DNA from: Clostridia bacterium
GTDB taxonomy: Bacteria > Bacillota > Clostridia > Oscillospirales > Acutalibacteraceae
DNA length: 64,000 nt
Reading direction: 5' to 3'
NCBI GenBank assembly: GCA_017475765.1
Contig: JAFVEY010000054.1
Span: 30,720 to 94,719 of the forward strand
In this document: positions 55,801 to 64,000 of the stretch, in pieces
Numbering within the stretch: position 1 is the first letter of the stretch
Layout of the letters: every line of letters starts with the position of its first letter
The notes under the pieces: model-generated
The model's input: the letters and a program-made list of their open reading frames with translations, nothing else
What the model was told of the DNA's origin: nothing
Databases searched by the model: none
Position numbers and translations under genes: made by a program

Positions 55801-56689
55801 CAAGCACCTGACCAGCAAGACGGTTGGAAAGGCTGAGTTTTTTATTGTATTTATATCTTCCGACTCTGGACATATCATAGCGTCTGGGGTCGAAGAAAAG
55901 GTTATTGATATGTGTCTGTGCCGCATCCTTTGTGGCAGGCTCACTCGGACGGAGCTTTTTGTATACCTCTTTGAGAGCGTCCTCACCGTTTTTGGTGCCG
56001 TCCTTTTCAAGCGTAGCCGTGATCAGCTTGTCCGCACCGAAGAACTCAATGATCTCGGCATCGGTTTCAAGGTTGTTTTCATAGCCGAGGGCACGGATAA
56101 AGGTTGTCACAGGCAGTTTGCGGTTTTTATCAATACGGACATAGAAAACATTATTGGCATCGTTTTCATATTCCAGCCATGCGCCCCTGTTAGGGATAAC
56201 GGTTGCGCTGAAGAGCTTGTTGCCGTATTTATCGTGATCCATTTTATAGTAAACGCCGGGGGAACGGACGAGCTGGGAAACGATGACACGTTCTGCGCCG
56301 TTGATGACAAAGGTTCCGCTGGGAGTCATAAGGGGGAAATCGCCCATGAAGATATTTTTATGATCCTGAACCTCGCCGCTCGGTTTTGTGAGCCTGACGG
56401 TTACTTTCAGCGGAGCGGAATATGTAGCATCTCTTTCCTTACATTCTGCAATGCTGTAATTCGGCTTGTCAATATCCAGCTTATAGTCCACGAAATCAAG
56501 GACAAGGGTGCCTGAGAAATCGGTGATGCCCGAAACATCCTCAAACACCTCACGAAGTCCCTTTTCGAGGAACCATTTATAGGAGTCTTTTTGAATTTCG
56601 ATAAGGTTTGGCATTTCAAGAACCTCATCAATGTGGGAAAAGCTCATTCGTTCGGTTTTACCCAAACGAACGGGTCTGACGTTTACCAT
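52898..56689 (-). CDS. rpoB: RNA polymerase beta subunit
   Basis: 1263 residues of normal Firmicutes type. The rifampicin-pocket region is wild-type-like: [19 protein letters not shown], then [20 protein letters not shown]. Later motifs include GQNALIGFM-like [20 protein letters not shown] and the C-terminal [20 protein letters not shown] clamp segment. A long acidic tail of about 80 residues follows the conserved end, with repeated Asp-Asp pairs. It has its own consensus promoter; rplJ and rplL, usual upstream neighbours, are absent. A GGAGTGATCGT site precedes the ATG. Confidence 0.97.
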   Translation of the reverse strand: MVNVRPVRLGKTERMSFSHIDEVLEMPNLIEIQKDSYKWFLEKGLREVFEDVSGITDFSGTLVLDFVDYKLDIDKPNYSIAECKERDATYSAPLKVTVRLTKPSGEVQDHKNIFMGDFPLMTPSGTFVINGAERVIVSQLVRSPGVYYKMDHDKYGNKLFSATVIPNRGAWLEYENDANNVFYVRIDKNRKLPVTTFIRALGYENNLETDAEIIEFFGADKLITATLEKDGTKNGEDALKEVYKKLRPSEPATKDAAQTHINNLFFDPRRYDMSRVGRYKYNKKLSLSNRLAGQVLARPIISEDGELIADEGEFITKERAVEIEDLGITVAYVLSQTTISDQQPEEVKIISNGMVDISKYVSFDAKEECGINEKVRWVVLKEILAQGLSEEDLKAELKRNKDLLIPKHIIVDDIYSTINYMLSLSHGVGTTDDIDHLGNRRIRSVGELLQNQFRIGFTRLQRVITERMTSQAQDYEHIDPKSLINIRPVTAAIKEFFGSSPLSQFMDQNNPLAELTHKRRLSALGPGGLSRDRAGFEVRDVHYTHYGRMCPIETPEGPNIGLISYLATFAKINEYGLIEAPYRKVDKETGIVTKHVDYMTADIEDNYIVAQANEPLDEEGRFVNAKIVGRHRDEFVEVERSKADYMDVSPKMVVSVATAMIPFLENDDANRALMGSNMQRHAVPLLVTESPIVGTGMEYKAGVDSGVCILSEEDGVVKSVSAREIRVQYDSGRVQTFEVTKFMRSNQGTCINQVPIVDVGQRVVKGEVLADGPATHNGEISLGKNALIGFMTWEGYNYEDAVLLNEKIVRDDVYTSIHIEEYETEARDTKLGPEEITREIPNIGEDQLRDLDENGIIHIGAEVHSGDILVGKVTPKGETELTAEERLLRAIFGEKSREVRDTSLRVPHGEYGIIVDVKIFNKEDGDSELAPGVNKVVRCYIAQKRKIQVGDKMAGRHGNKGVVSRILPEEDMPFLPDGRPLDIVLNPLGVPSRMNIGQVLEVHLGYAARALGWKIMTPVFDGAHEQDIFQCFRDAGISEDGKIRLKDGRTGEYFDNPVTVGYMYYLKLHHLVDDKIHARSTGPYSLITQQPLGGKAQFGGQRFGEMEVWALEAYGAAYTLQEILTVKSDDVVGRVKTYEAIVKGQNIPKPGIPESFKVLIKELQSLALDIKVYDRDNNEIDLEADLDDDAPADTTILDEKNVMTESDSEGYQYKDENGEDIQSEADDDFIPNDLLSDDIISDDPLSSLDQDFADIDGIDDDNY

Positions 56690-56914
56690 ACGATCACTCC
56701 ATTCAAATTCTGATTAGTGCTGTCCGAAGCTGTCCGCCGATCAGACCGACGGAGCGATACATCGGACGAGCTGTGAAAATCAATGATGCACCCATGCTGC
56801 CGTAAAAAATTATGCTTGATTTTTTATGGAATTTGTGCTATATTTCATAATAAGTTTCGGGTGAGAAAAGGCTTGCAAAAACGCAAAACGACATACTTTT
56901 CTACAATGGTGCAT
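56690..56914 (-). promoter_or_regulatory. long rpoB leader
   Basis: About 225 bases of predicted untranslated RNA. The half near rpoB is GC-rich and can pair with itself (for example CTGAT at 56748 region with ATCAG nearer the gene) and holds a direct repeat of CGGACAGC. No ribosomal-protein leader was recognised. Confidence 0.45.
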
Positions 56915-56920
56915 TTTAAA

Positions 56921-56949
56921 AGTATACTACATTTTCCTTCCGCTGTCAA
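56921..56949 (-). promoter_or_regulatory. rpoBC promoter
   Basis: On the minus strand TTGACA (56949-56944) and TATACT (56926-56921), 17 bp apart. Confidence 0.85.
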
Positions 56950-57065
56950 GGGTTTGTCAGCGGATTTCTTTATTTTTACATAAATTTTTTGTCATCATTT
57001 CCGTCATTAAGGGATAACGGCTGTCGGAACACACGGGTGGGTGTATATATTTTTCTGCAAAAGCT

Positions 57066-57098
57066 GACCGCTGTTATCGTAAACGGATGACAGCGGTC
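57066..57098 (-). terminator. terminator after the transglutaminase operon
   Basis: GACCGCTGT (57066-57074) pairs perfectly with ACAGCGGTC (57090-57098). On the minus strand the tail is only moderately T-rich. Confidence 0.65.
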
Positions 57099-57104
57099 GA
57101 TTTG

Positions 57105-60029
57105 TCATATAAACACTTTGATGAATTTGTAGACGGGCTTTTTATACCACTTGATTTTGTCATACAGGAAGGAAGTCAGTTTCTGATGGATGCTGAAAAC
57201 GAGGTGACGTTCATCGTCCGAAGTGTTTTCTTCGGAATAATTCTCGGTCTGAAGTATTTCGACAAGGCGCTGTGCCTCTTGATCTGTAATATCAGGATAA
57301 ATTTCACACAGCCTTTTTGCAAAGTCAGTTTCCGAGCCGTTCATATCTGTCAGAAGCCCTGCAAAATGGATACTTTGTATGATTCTGTCAAAAAGCCTTC
57401 GGCAGTTCATATCCGGCAGTTTTTTAAGAATACGTTTTCTTCTGTAAACGATAACGGCGGCTGACGCTGCGGCAGCGGTCAAGACCGTCAGCAGTACGAA
57501 TATCATGCCGGAGCCGGAATTGGTGAATGCAGCGCCAAAGTTGTTGTTATTGTTCTGATTGTTCTGCACTTCGGAGGTATCACGGAACTGCCAGCCGTGC
57601 TCCTTCATGATGCGGTTCATTTCCGTCCTGTCATAACCCGGATAGGAGGCGATCATCGTACCGTTTGCGGTGGGAGTGACTTCAACAGGGACCCATCCGT
57701 AATCTTTGAGGAAAATCTCTACCCATGCGTGTGCGGAGCGGTCTGTGACCTCTGACCGGTACTGATAGCCTAACGAATACAGAGAACCGTACTCATCCTG
57801 CGGTGTTTCGGAAAAGGATGACGGCTCAACGACATAGCCTGTGACATACCGAGCAGGAATACCGTACATTCTGTACATCAGCGCTGCGGTTGACGCATAG
57901 TGTACACAATAGCCCTGTCTGTTCTCAAAAAGGAAATATTCAACGGTATCTTTATTGAACGGAACAGAACCGGGAGTGGTGGTATAGGAGGTTCGGGTCT
58001 GGAGCGTGTAGAGGATGAAGGTAGTGACTTCATTCAGGCTGCTCAGGTTATTTTCTTTGCAGAGCTGTGTCAGACGGGGCAGGCTGTCGGCATTGTAACC
58101 GGTATATTGCTGCTGAATTTCCTGCATATAGAGATCGGCATATTTCTCGTAGGCGTCCATATACTCGTAGGAGGGATTTGACCACATATCATTCATGTCC
58201 ACCGATTCCGGAAAAAGATAGCTGCTCGAATAGCTGCCGAGGCTGTTGATTTTTTGAGAGAGTTCTCCTCTGCTTTGCCGGGAATAGTAGGGAGCAGGAA
58301 TGCTGCTGTTATAGCCTGCATCGGGAACGATACAATAGTCATTGCTTTTGGAGCCGCCGGATGTTTTATCCTCGCTTTGTACAGCTCCGTAGGAGGCATA
58401 GATATCTCCGATAATATCGGAGCTGTAATAATTTGTAAAAATAGTCGGACGGTTGTAGTCTATTTGTCCGACCATTGAGGAGGTCAGCAGCTGACCGTTA
58501 CCCTTTTCAATGGCATCAGTATCGGGATATACCAATATATTGAAGTTGTCATCAATATAATAATAAAAATCATAATCTGTATCGTAATGATAGGTACGTC
58601 CGTTGTATTGATAACCGTGTTTAAAACGGTAGATGATATAGTCTGTTTCGTAGTCAATTTCATTCAGACCATCGGGAAGCTGCCCATCCGTCAGAAACGT
58701 GATACCTCCGTATTCATTGTAATAATAATAATCGTAATTTTCATTTATACCGTAAACTCTGTCGGTTGATTCGTCATACCCCACCCATATCTGGAGAAGA
58801 TTGGTATGAATATCGTTCAGAGAAGCCGAGGACTGCTCAATAACGCCTTTGGTGCTGTCATATTTATACAGCCTGTCATTATACAGATAATACAGATTCC
58901 ATTCATCATCGTAGCCGAATGCTTTGCTGATGATTCTTTCATAAAATTCTATATATCTGTCATCTGTCTGACTGTCGCTGTTATATGATAGCCCGGCATC
59001 AGCGTCGATCCTGTTCAGGATCATATCCGTGAAAGGCTCACGGTAAATAGATATACTGTATATATCGCTGTAATAATATTCAAGGCAGTCGCTCCATCGG
59101 CTGTTATCGTAATCCTTGCCGTTGAAGGAGGCAAGATAGATCTTTTGGGAGTTCGGTTTGGAAACAAGAAAATCAAACATTTTGGCGCCTGTCTGATGAA
59201 GGTTTCCTCTGCTGACAGTACCATCCATAAAGCTGCTGCCGATATTGCCGCTGATATTGTTGATAACATCCTGCATATAGGCATCGGCATAATAGACCTG
59301 TCGGAACAGATCCTTTTCATAGATCTTTTCGATCACGAAAGCCGGCGCAAAGGATACAAGAAGTATCACGGCAACGGTCAGCACACTTGCGGCGGCTGTT
59401 TTCTGTCTGGTCGGAATACGGAAGATACGCCGCTTTGAGCTGTCGGTCATATTGAGAGCCGAAAAGCTGAACTGGAAGATGATGATAAAAACTGCCGCAA
59501 CAAAATTCAGCCGTATATTCACCAGCGGTCCCAGCATAACGACAGCGGCACAGATCAGGAAGATAATAGAATGGTGGCGCAGCACGAATTCCAGCGAAAA
59601 GAGTATGTACACCACAGCAATAATAATCATGATCAGCTGCGGCATACTGATATTGGCGGACATCGTTCCGAATGACATCATCGTAACAATTCCCGTTCCG
59701 AGCTGTAGGATAAGCGGAATCAGGATCAGCATCAGTATCAGGCAAAGAATGACGGTTGTGTAAATGAAAAATTGGTTTTGGTGAAAATACACATACCAGA
59801 GCGCTGCGCTGAGCAGCATGATCGCACCCGTTACCGCTGCAAATACGAATGTCGGAAGTCCGAAAATATCATTGAGTGCCAGCAGCAGTCCGAAAATGCC
59901 GCAAAGATAGATGACAAGCAAAGCCGGAGAGCTGTCGGGCATTTTCCGCTGCTGCTCCTCTTTGCGCTTTTCCTTTTTGGAAAGCTGCTTTTTCTGTACG
60001 GATATTTTTATCTTTTTGATAGTACTCAC
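57105..60029 (-). CDS. large membrane transglutaminase-like protein
   Basis: 974 residues. A basic N-terminus is followed by a cluster of membrane helices (about residues 30-225). A long extracellular region holds a transglutaminase core with Cys708 in GYCVHYASTAALMYRMYG, then SAHAWVEIFLKDYGWVPVEV as the His and acidic part. One more helix (near 875-895) and a cytoplasmic DUF4129-like tail complete it. The GTG start overlaps the DUF58 stop (GTGA) and lies directly against GGAGG, so the true start may be a few codons further in. With MoxR and DUF58 it forms a conserved three-gene set linked to cell-envelope maturation. Confidence 0.92.
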   Translation of the reverse strand: MSTIKKIKISVQKKQLSKKEKRKEEQQRKMPDSSPALLVIYLCGIFGLLLALNDIFGLPTFVFAAVTGAIMLLSAALWYVYFHQNQFFIYTTVILCLILMLILIPLILQLGTGIVTMMSFGTMSANISMPQLIMIIIAVVYILFSLEFVLRHHSIIFLICAAVVMLGPLVNIRLNFVAAVFIIIFQFSFSALNMTDSSKRRIFRIPTRQKTAAASVLTVAVILLVSFAPAFVIEKIYEKDLFRQVYYADAYMQDVINNISGNIGSSFMDGTVSRGNLHQTGAKMFDFLVSKPNSQKIYLASFNGKDYDNSRWSDCLEYYYSDIYSISIYREPFTDMILNRIDADAGLSYNSDSQTDDRYIEFYERIISKAFGYDDEWNLYYLYNDRLYKYDSTKGVIEQSSASLNDIHTNLLQIWVGYDESTDRVYGINENYDYYYYNEYGGITFLTDGQLPDGLNEIDYETDYIIYRFKHGYQYNGRTYHYDTDYDFYYYIDDNFNILVYPDTDAIEKGNGQLLTSSMVGQIDYNRPTIFTNYYSSDIIGDIYASYGAVQSEDKTSGGSKSNDYCIVPDAGYNSSIPAPYYSRQSRGELSQKINSLGSYSSSYLFPESVDMNDMWSNPSYEYMDAYEKYADLYMQEIQQQYTGYNADSLPRLTQLCKENNLSSLNEVTTFILYTLQTRTSYTTTPGSVPFNKDTVEYFLFENRQGYCVHYASTAALMYRMYGIPARYVTGYVVEPSSFSETPQDEYGSLYSLGYQYRSEVTDRSAHAWVEIFLKDYGWVPVEVTPTANGTMIASYPGYDRTEMNRIMKEHGWQFRDTSEVQNNQNNNNNFGAAFTNSGSGMIFVLLTVLTAAAASAAVIVYRRKRILKKLPDMNCRRLFDRIIQSIHFAGLLTDMNGSETDFAKRLCEIYPDITDQEAQRLVEILQTENYSEENTSDDERHLVFSIHQKLTSFLYDKIKWYKKPVYKFIKVFI

Positions 60030-61123
60030 CTCCGCAGATCAAAAAATTCGCCTGTGATTTCTTTCTCGGTATTTTCCTTGCTGAAATGAAAGACAGGCTG
60101 TTCAAGAAAATACCATTCCAGTTTGGAGTTGATAATCATTCCGCTTTTGCCGAGTGCGCCCGCAGCTGACGAAAACACCTCAGGAGTAACGGTTGTATCG
60201 GAATGGATCAGCTCCTTCATCAGCTCGCTGACATCCTCTTTTTTGTCAACGATCCGCATTTTCAGTCCGCCCGATGACTGATCGTACCAATAGGTACGAA
60301 GGCTTACATCGCTTTCTGCCAGAGAAGCTGCCACAGCAGCGGTGATCTCATAAAATGCGTCCAGATCCTCTGTATTCATCGGGGACTCCGAGGAGGTGTC
60401 GAGAACCAGATCGAAAATATAGTCGTTTTCCTTCTGATATTCCTTCACCCACAGCTTTTCCGTTCTTGCGCTGTAATTCCTGTGGATATGGCGCATGAGG
60501 TCGCCCTCACGGTATTCATGTATCAGCCGGATCTCGTTGTGATCCTCACCGGACTTGTCGGAGGAAGAATCGGCGGTCGGGTCTGCTGTATAGGCGCCCA
60601 TATTGGGCATGGCAATGCGCATTTTCTTGGGAAAGGGAAGAATCAGCACTTCTCCGGCTTTGTTTCTGAGCTTTTTGGAGGACGAAAACAGCAGCAGATA
60701 ATCATAGACTCTTATTTTTTTCGGGATGATCTCGATCAGTCCGCAGTAGGGCGGCGTGAAGTAAAATTCCGCACGGTCATATTCTTTTCCGGTGTCTGCG
60801 CCGGCGCTGCCGAAGAGCTTTTTTCTGACAGCCCGTTTGTCCGACCTGTATTTCATCAAAAAGGAAAGGGCGAACCGGTTGACAGGCAGCCGGCCTTGGT
60901 TGCTGACATCGAAGCGAAACGGTATCTCCACATTCTTATACATAATGGTATCCTGCGGAGGAACAAAGACATCCGTTTTTTGCTTCAGCACTCTGGAAAG
61001 AATCAGAGAAATGACAATAAATATGATTCCACACAGTATGGCAGCCATCATCGGTCCTATGCCGTTCATACCGGCAAAATACCATGTGGCAAGCAGTATC
61101 ATAAGGGCAACGACTTTTTTCAT
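60026..61123 (-). CDS. DUF58 protein, MoxR partner
   Basis: 365 residues from ATG 61123, which overlaps the moxR stop by four bases; upstream in-frame codons belong to moxR DNA and are excluded. Two short membrane helices lie at the N-terminus (about 3-40). The DUF58 core follows, with RLIHEYREGDLMRHIHRNYS and then LWVKEYQKENDYIFDLVLDT, a von Willebrand A-like fold. DUF58 proteins act with MoxR ATPases, probably in assembling or activating an envelope complex. It overlaps the transglutaminase gene too, so all three are co-translated. Confidence 0.92.
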   Translation of the reverse strand: MKKVVALMILLATWYFAGMNGIGPMMAAILCGIIFIVISLILSRVLKQKTDVFVPPQDTIMYKNVEIPFRFDVSNQGRLPVNRFALSFLMKYRSDKRAVRKKLFGSAGADTGKEYDRAEFYFTPPYCGLIEIIPKKIRVYDYLLLFSSSKKLRNKAGEVLILPFPKKMRIAMPNMGAYTADPTADSSSDKSGEDHNEIRLIHEYREGDLMRHIHRNYSARTEKLWVKEYQKENDYIFDLVLDTSSESPMNTEDLDAFYEITAAVAASLAESDVSLRTYWYDQSSGGLKMRIVDKKEDVSELMKELIHSDTTVTPEVFSSAAGALGKSGMIINSKLEWYFLEQPVFHFSKENTEKEITGEFFDLRR

Positions 61124-62070
61124 TTTTTTGCACCCATATACGGAAGCTCGACCGAGCTGATAATGTTCTGTATGACATCCGACTTGTCGGTATTTCCCAT
61201 TTTGGCGGCGGAATTGAGGATGATACGGTGCGTCAGCACAAACGGGAGCTGTGTCTGTATATCTGTCGGAACGACAAATTTCCGTCCTCTCAGCCATGCG
61301 GAAGCCTTTGCCATTTTCACAAGCGATATGGTAGCTCTCGGACTTGCGCCCCTTTCAATGAGCGGATGATTCCTTGTTGCGCTGACCAGATTCAGAAGAT
61401 AGGTATAGACCTCGTCCTTAATGTATATGTTATGTATATCGTCCTGCATTTCAACAAGCGTTTCCGCACTCAGGACAGGTCTGACGGCGGCAGTTCTCGG
61501 AGTCTTTCCGACAGACCTTGCAATTTCCAGCTCACTTGCAAAGTCGGGGTAGCCGAGCGACATTGTTATCATAAATCTGTCTATCTGCGCTTCTGGCAGG
61601 AACTGTGTGCCGCTTGTACCGGAGGGATTCTGCGTTGCGATGACAAGAAAAGGAGAGGGGACTTCTCTTGTAATGCCCTCGACAGAAACCTTTCTTTCCT
61701 CCATTACCTCCAGAAGAGCGGACTGTGTTTTTGGGGAGGTTCTGTTGATCTCGTCTGCCAGCAGCAGATTACAGAACACACTTCCCGGCTGATACACGAA
61801 TTTGTCCTTGTCCCGGCGGTAAACCGAAAAGCCTGTCAGATCAGACGGCATAACATCGGGCGTGAACTGGACTCTTTTGCAGTCAAGCCCCATTGCTGCG
61901 GAAAAAGCCGTTGCCAGAGTGGTTTTTCCCACCCCCGGTATATCCTCCAGCAGCACATGACCATTGGCAAGAAAAGCCGTCATGATCTCCACGATTTCCC
62001 TTTCCTTGCCGAGTATTGCCTTATTGACTTCATTTAACACGGCTTGCGCCTTATCTATATGCTCTAACAA
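61120..62070 (-). CDS. MoxR-family AAA+ ATPase
   Basis: 316 residues from TTG 62070 behind AGGAGG. Walker A is GVGKTT (about 46-51) in LLEDIPGVGKTTLATAF; Walker B lies in LLADEINRTSPKTQSALLEV; and the sensor region has VIATQNPSGTSGTQFLPEAQ. The C-terminal lid has GASPRATISLVKMAKASAWL. MoxR ATPases act as chaperones for the products of the genes that follow them. It is the first gene of the three. Confidence 0.95.
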   Translation of the reverse strand: MLEHIDKAQAVLNEVNKAILGKEREIVEIMTAFLANGHVLLEDIPGVGKTTLATAFSAAMGLDCKRVQFTPDVMPSDLTGFSVYRRDKDKFVYQPGSVFCNLLLADEINRTSPKTQSALLEVMEERKVSVEGITREVPSPFLVIATQNPSGTSGTQFLPEAQIDRFMITMSLGYPDFASELEIARSVGKTPRTAAVRPVLSAETLVEMQDDIHNIYIKDEVYTYLLNLVSATRNHPLIERGASPRATISLVKMAKASAWLRGRKFVVPTDIQTQLPFVLTHRIILNSAAKMGNTDKSDVIQNIISSVELPYMGAKK

Positions 62071-62097
62071 AATAAATACCTCCTGTCATGTTTATTA

Positions 62098-62130
62098 AAA
62101 ACGAACGCCCCCAAGGCGAGGGGTTGCGAA
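62098..62130 (-). terminator. possible terminator between ybaK and moxR
   Basis: On the minus strand AACCCC pairs with GGGG-C-GTT around a 7-base loop and is followed by CGTTTTTA. Pairing is imperfect. I saw no other promoter for moxR, so some read-through from ybaK is likely. Confidence 0.4.
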
Positions 62131-62134
62131 GTAA

Positions 62135-62620
62135 TTAATGGTGAGCCGCAATAATATCCGCCAGTTCAAATCTGATGACTTTTGCAAGATCATCGAGAGT
62201 AAGTTCGATCTGAAAGCCGATTTTTCCTCCGCTGCAGAAGATGGTGGTGCAGTCTTTGGCGGACGAATGTATGGTTGTGCGGAAAAACTTCTTCATGCCG
62301 ATGGGGGAGCAGCCGCCGTGGATATATCCTGTCAGACCGAGAAGCTCTTTGGATTTGAGCATGGATACGGATTTTTCGCCCACAGCGGCGGCAGCCTTTT
62401 TCAGGTCAAGCTCTTCTGCCACAGGCACAAGAAATACATAGTGATTGCCGCTTTTGCTTTCTGTCACAAGTGTTTTGAACACCTGATCGGGGTTTTCGCC
62501 GAGAGCCTTTGCAACGTCCACTCCTGCTACTGCCCCCGAATCGGTATAGTAATGCTCTTTATACGGTATTTTCATGCTGTCCAGCTTACGCATGGCATTG
62601 GTTTTGTTTTCTTTTCCCAT
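62135..62620 (-). CDS. ybaK: YbaK/EbsC-type Cys-tRNA(Pro) deacylase
   Basis: 161 residues from ATG 62620 (MGKENKTNAMRKLDSM). The YbaK fold features are YKEHYYTDSG, then KTLVTESKSGNHYVFLVPV with the catalytic lysine region, and GYIHGGCSPIGMKKFFRT. It removes cysteine from mischarged tRNA(Pro), a quality-control step. GGACGGTGAT precedes the start. Confidence 0.93.
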   Translation of the reverse strand: MGKENKTNAMRKLDSMKIPYKEHYYTDSGAVAGVDVAKALGENPDQVFKTLVTESKSGNHYVFLVPVAEELDLKKAAAAVGEKSVSMLKSKELLGLTGYIHGGCSPIGMKKFFRTTIHSSAKDCTTIFCSGGKIGFQIELTLDDLAKVIRFELADIIAAHH

Positions 62621-62680
62621 TATTATCACCGTCCCTGAATGATAGACAGCCATCAGTATTGATACAGCTATCCAGTATTA

Positions 62681-62709
62681 ATAATACCATAGTGAAAAAT
62701 GAGTGTCAA
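62681..62709 (-). promoter_or_regulatory. ybaK promoter
   Basis: On the minus strand TTGACA (62709-62704) and TATTAT (62686-62681), 17 bp apart. Confidence 0.75.
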
Positions 62710-62928
62710 TCGAAATAAGCATCTTGCTCAGGGTTTTTTGAATAGGTAAACAAATTACGGCTGGTTCAAAAACCTGCAAATGTCAAGAAAATTGATTGAT
62801 AAAATGAAAAAACAAAGCAAATAACGCTCGTAAAAAGCTTGAGATCTTGCTGAATAATGGAATACTTTACATTCTGTCAATGTGAACGGATCAGGGCGTA
62901 TCTGAAAACAAAAAATATGCCTTGGCTA

Positions 62929-62958
62929 TTGACAAAGGGATTGATAACTGTGTATACT
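62929..62958 (+). promoter_or_regulatory. promoter of the GntR-ABC operon
   Basis: TTGACA (62929-62934) and TATACT (62953-62958), 18 bp apart. Confidence 0.8.
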
Positions 62959-62971
62959 GTACATATACAGT
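62956..62971. promoter_or_regulatory. operator-like dyad over the -10 box
   Basis: ACTGTACATATACAGT has perfect 6-bp arms (ACTGTA/TACAGT) around four bases and overlaps the end of the -10 box. It is a likely binding site of the GntR regulator encoded just downstream. Confidence 0.6.
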
Positions 62972-63031
62972 AAGGGACTTGCCGCTCCTCACATTTTGCA
63001 GGACGGATATGAAGGAAAAAGGGGTGGGCGT

Positions 63032-63409
63032 TTGAATATATTTATAGACAATAAAAGCGGTATGCCGATCTATGATCAGATCTATTCCCAGATTAAAAAT
63101 CATATCATTAGCGGAGAGCTGAAAGAGGATGAGGCTCTCCCGTCAATCAGAAACCTTGCCAAAGACCTGCGTATCAGCGTTATCACAACAAAACGTGCCT
63201 ATGACGAGCTTGAAAAGGAAGGCTTTATCTATACGGTCGCCGCAAAGGGATGCTTTGTTGCACCGAAAAATACAGAGCTTCTGAGAGAAGAAAACCTGAA
63301 ACGCATTGAAGGCTATATCAGCGAGATCTCGAAGCTGGCGGCTTCCTGCAATCTCGGCTGTGAGGATATCGTTGAGATGATCAGGTTTGAAATGGAGGAA
63401 ACATCATGA
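63032..63409 (+). CDS. GntR-family regulator, YtrA subfamily
   Basis: 125 residues from TTG 63032 behind AAGGGGTGGG; it begins MNIFIDNKSGMPIYDQIYSQ, the usual start of YtrA-type regulators. The winged helix has LPSIRNLAKDLRISVITTKR and then DELEKEGFIYTVAAKGCFV. The short C-terminal helical part, without a ligand domain, defines the subfamily, whose members repress adjacent ABC transporter operons. The stop overlaps the ABC gene by four bases. Confidence 0.93.
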   Translation: MNIFIDNKSGMPIYDQIYSQIKNHIISGELKEDEALPSIRNLAKDLRISVITTKRAYDELEKEGFIYTVAAKGCFVAPKNTELLREENLKRIEGYISEISKLAASCNLGCEDIVEMIRFEMEETS

Positions 63410-63870
63410 ATGCGGTTGAAATCAGAGATCTTTGCAAAAGCTATGACGGATTTTCGATTGATCACCTGAATCTCACCCTTCCGAGCGGCTGTATTATGGG
63501 ACTCATCGGAGAAAACGGAGCAGGCAAAAGCACGACTATAAAGCTGATTCTTGATATGATAAAGCGTGACAGCGGAACGATCAGCGTTCTCGGAAAGGAC
63601 AACAGGGAGAATTTTCATCTGACAAAGGAGGATATCGGAGTCGTTCTCGATGAAGTCGGATTTTCCGAGAATATCAATGCTGTTCAGATAGGAAAGATCA
63701 TGAAGCTCAGCTTTAGAAACTGGGACAGCGGTCTTTATGAGCAATATCTTGAAAAGCTGGATATTCCGAGAAAAAAGGTGTTCAGAAAGCTGTCAAAGGG
63801 AATGAAGATGAAGCTGGGGATTGCGGCGGCGCTTTCCCATGCGCCGAAGCTGCTGATACTTGAAATGTAA
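63406..63870 (+). pseudogene. ABC transporter ATP-binding protein, truncated at Walker B
   Basis: 154 residues. Walker A is GENGAGKST with Lys41, the signature region is LSKGMKMKLGIAAALSH, and the chain reaches PKLLILE, where the family continues with D-E-P-T-S-G-L-D-P. Here the frame reads E-M-stop instead. The normal length is about 230-300 residues, so the D-loop, H-loop and C-terminal half are lost. The break falls abruptly after about base 63864, and the DNA that follows does not resume the gene in any frame. An insertion or deletion at this point is more likely than a natural end. Regulator and promoter are intact. Confidence 0.8.
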
Positions 63871-64000
63871 ACCCAAGAATTGATACAAAGAAATGCTGTT
63901 GTCAGAACGGTAAAATGGCTTGAAATCAAGGGCTTTCGGGGATTAAGGGTTCTCCGACAGCTCTTTCTTTATGCACATTTGTGGGTGGCATCGTGGCAAC
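63865..64000. other. unidentified DNA beyond the break in the ABC gene
   Basis: 136 bp that does not continue the ABC ATPase. It ends with a short direct repeat (GTGGCATC then GTGGCAAC). It may be the edge of an inserted element whose body lies outside the window. No integrase or transposase can be read in it. Confidence 0.4.

Noticed and set aside
1..64000. tRNA, rRNA, 4.5S or 6S RNA genes
   Set aside because: I looked for cloverleaf-like arms and conserved rRNA segments in the gaps and saw none. A tRNAscan or Rfam search was not possible.

Overview
The window looks like a chromosomal segment of a low-GC Gram-positive anaerobe of the Clostridia, most likely Ruminococcus-like (Oscillospirales). 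The reasons are the many TTG/GTG starts behind strong AGGAGG sites, housekeeping proteins of Firmicutes type (HPr with His15 and Ser46, YlxM, MutS2, DegV), a V/A-type ATPase operon, an FprA flavodiiron protein typical of anaerobes, and a three-gene carboxyltransferase set in the order seen in Clostridium thermocellum. The species is inferred and not proven. I found no rRNA, tRNA, CRISPR array or complete mobile element.

Layout. 1-5200: the end of mutS2, a membrane-anchored unknown, then ylxM-ffh-rpsP-khpA-rimM-trmD (protein targeting and ribosome/tRNA maturation). 5200-11200: an AT-rich gap, ptsH, uvrC, rsmD-coaD plus a coiled-coil gene, and a secreted transglutaminase-like protein. 11400-15400: fprA and a PHP phosphatase on the minus strand, then an ACT protein and its UPF0210 partner on the plus strand. 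15600-24450: nine V-type ATPase genes in the order G-C-I-K-F-E-A-B-D. 24500-28900: the NAD salvage pair pncA-pncB, a small XRE regulator, pyrE and a tiny membrane protein. 28900-34000: a PMCA-type calcium ATPase and a cytoplasmic GH13 enzyme, divergently transcribed from consensus promoters. 34000-36600: DUF378, a sigma-region-4-like pair facing an XRE/ImmA pair, and a LURP-one-like protein. 36900-44000 (minus): degV, pyrF, pyrC and a 1282-residue membrane-anchored protein with 51-bp tandem repeats. 44200-47600: the transcarboxylase-like operon. 47600-48600: an Rpn-like nuclease. 48700-56700 (minus): rpoC and rpoB standing alone, without rplJL or the str operon. 57100-62100 (minus): MoxR, DUF58 and a large membrane transglutaminase. 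Then ybaK, a YtrA-type GntR regulator and an ABC ATPase cut off at Walker B.

Most notable observations: (1) rpoC carries about 180 extra residues between the first and second cysteine of its internal zinc site, which read as extra copies of a module normally present once; (2) a structured intergenic repeat occurs three times; (3) the XRE/ImmA pair and the divergent operon share a CACG-N3-CGTG dyad, one copy of which sits exactly between the -35 and -10 boxes; (4) the 1282-residue protein combines 17-residue tandem repeats with a recurring S-x-[YF]-E-K-x-F-G motif; (5) the carboxyltransferase operon has the gene content of a soluble transcarboxylase; (6) the last gene is disrupted by foreign-looking sequence.
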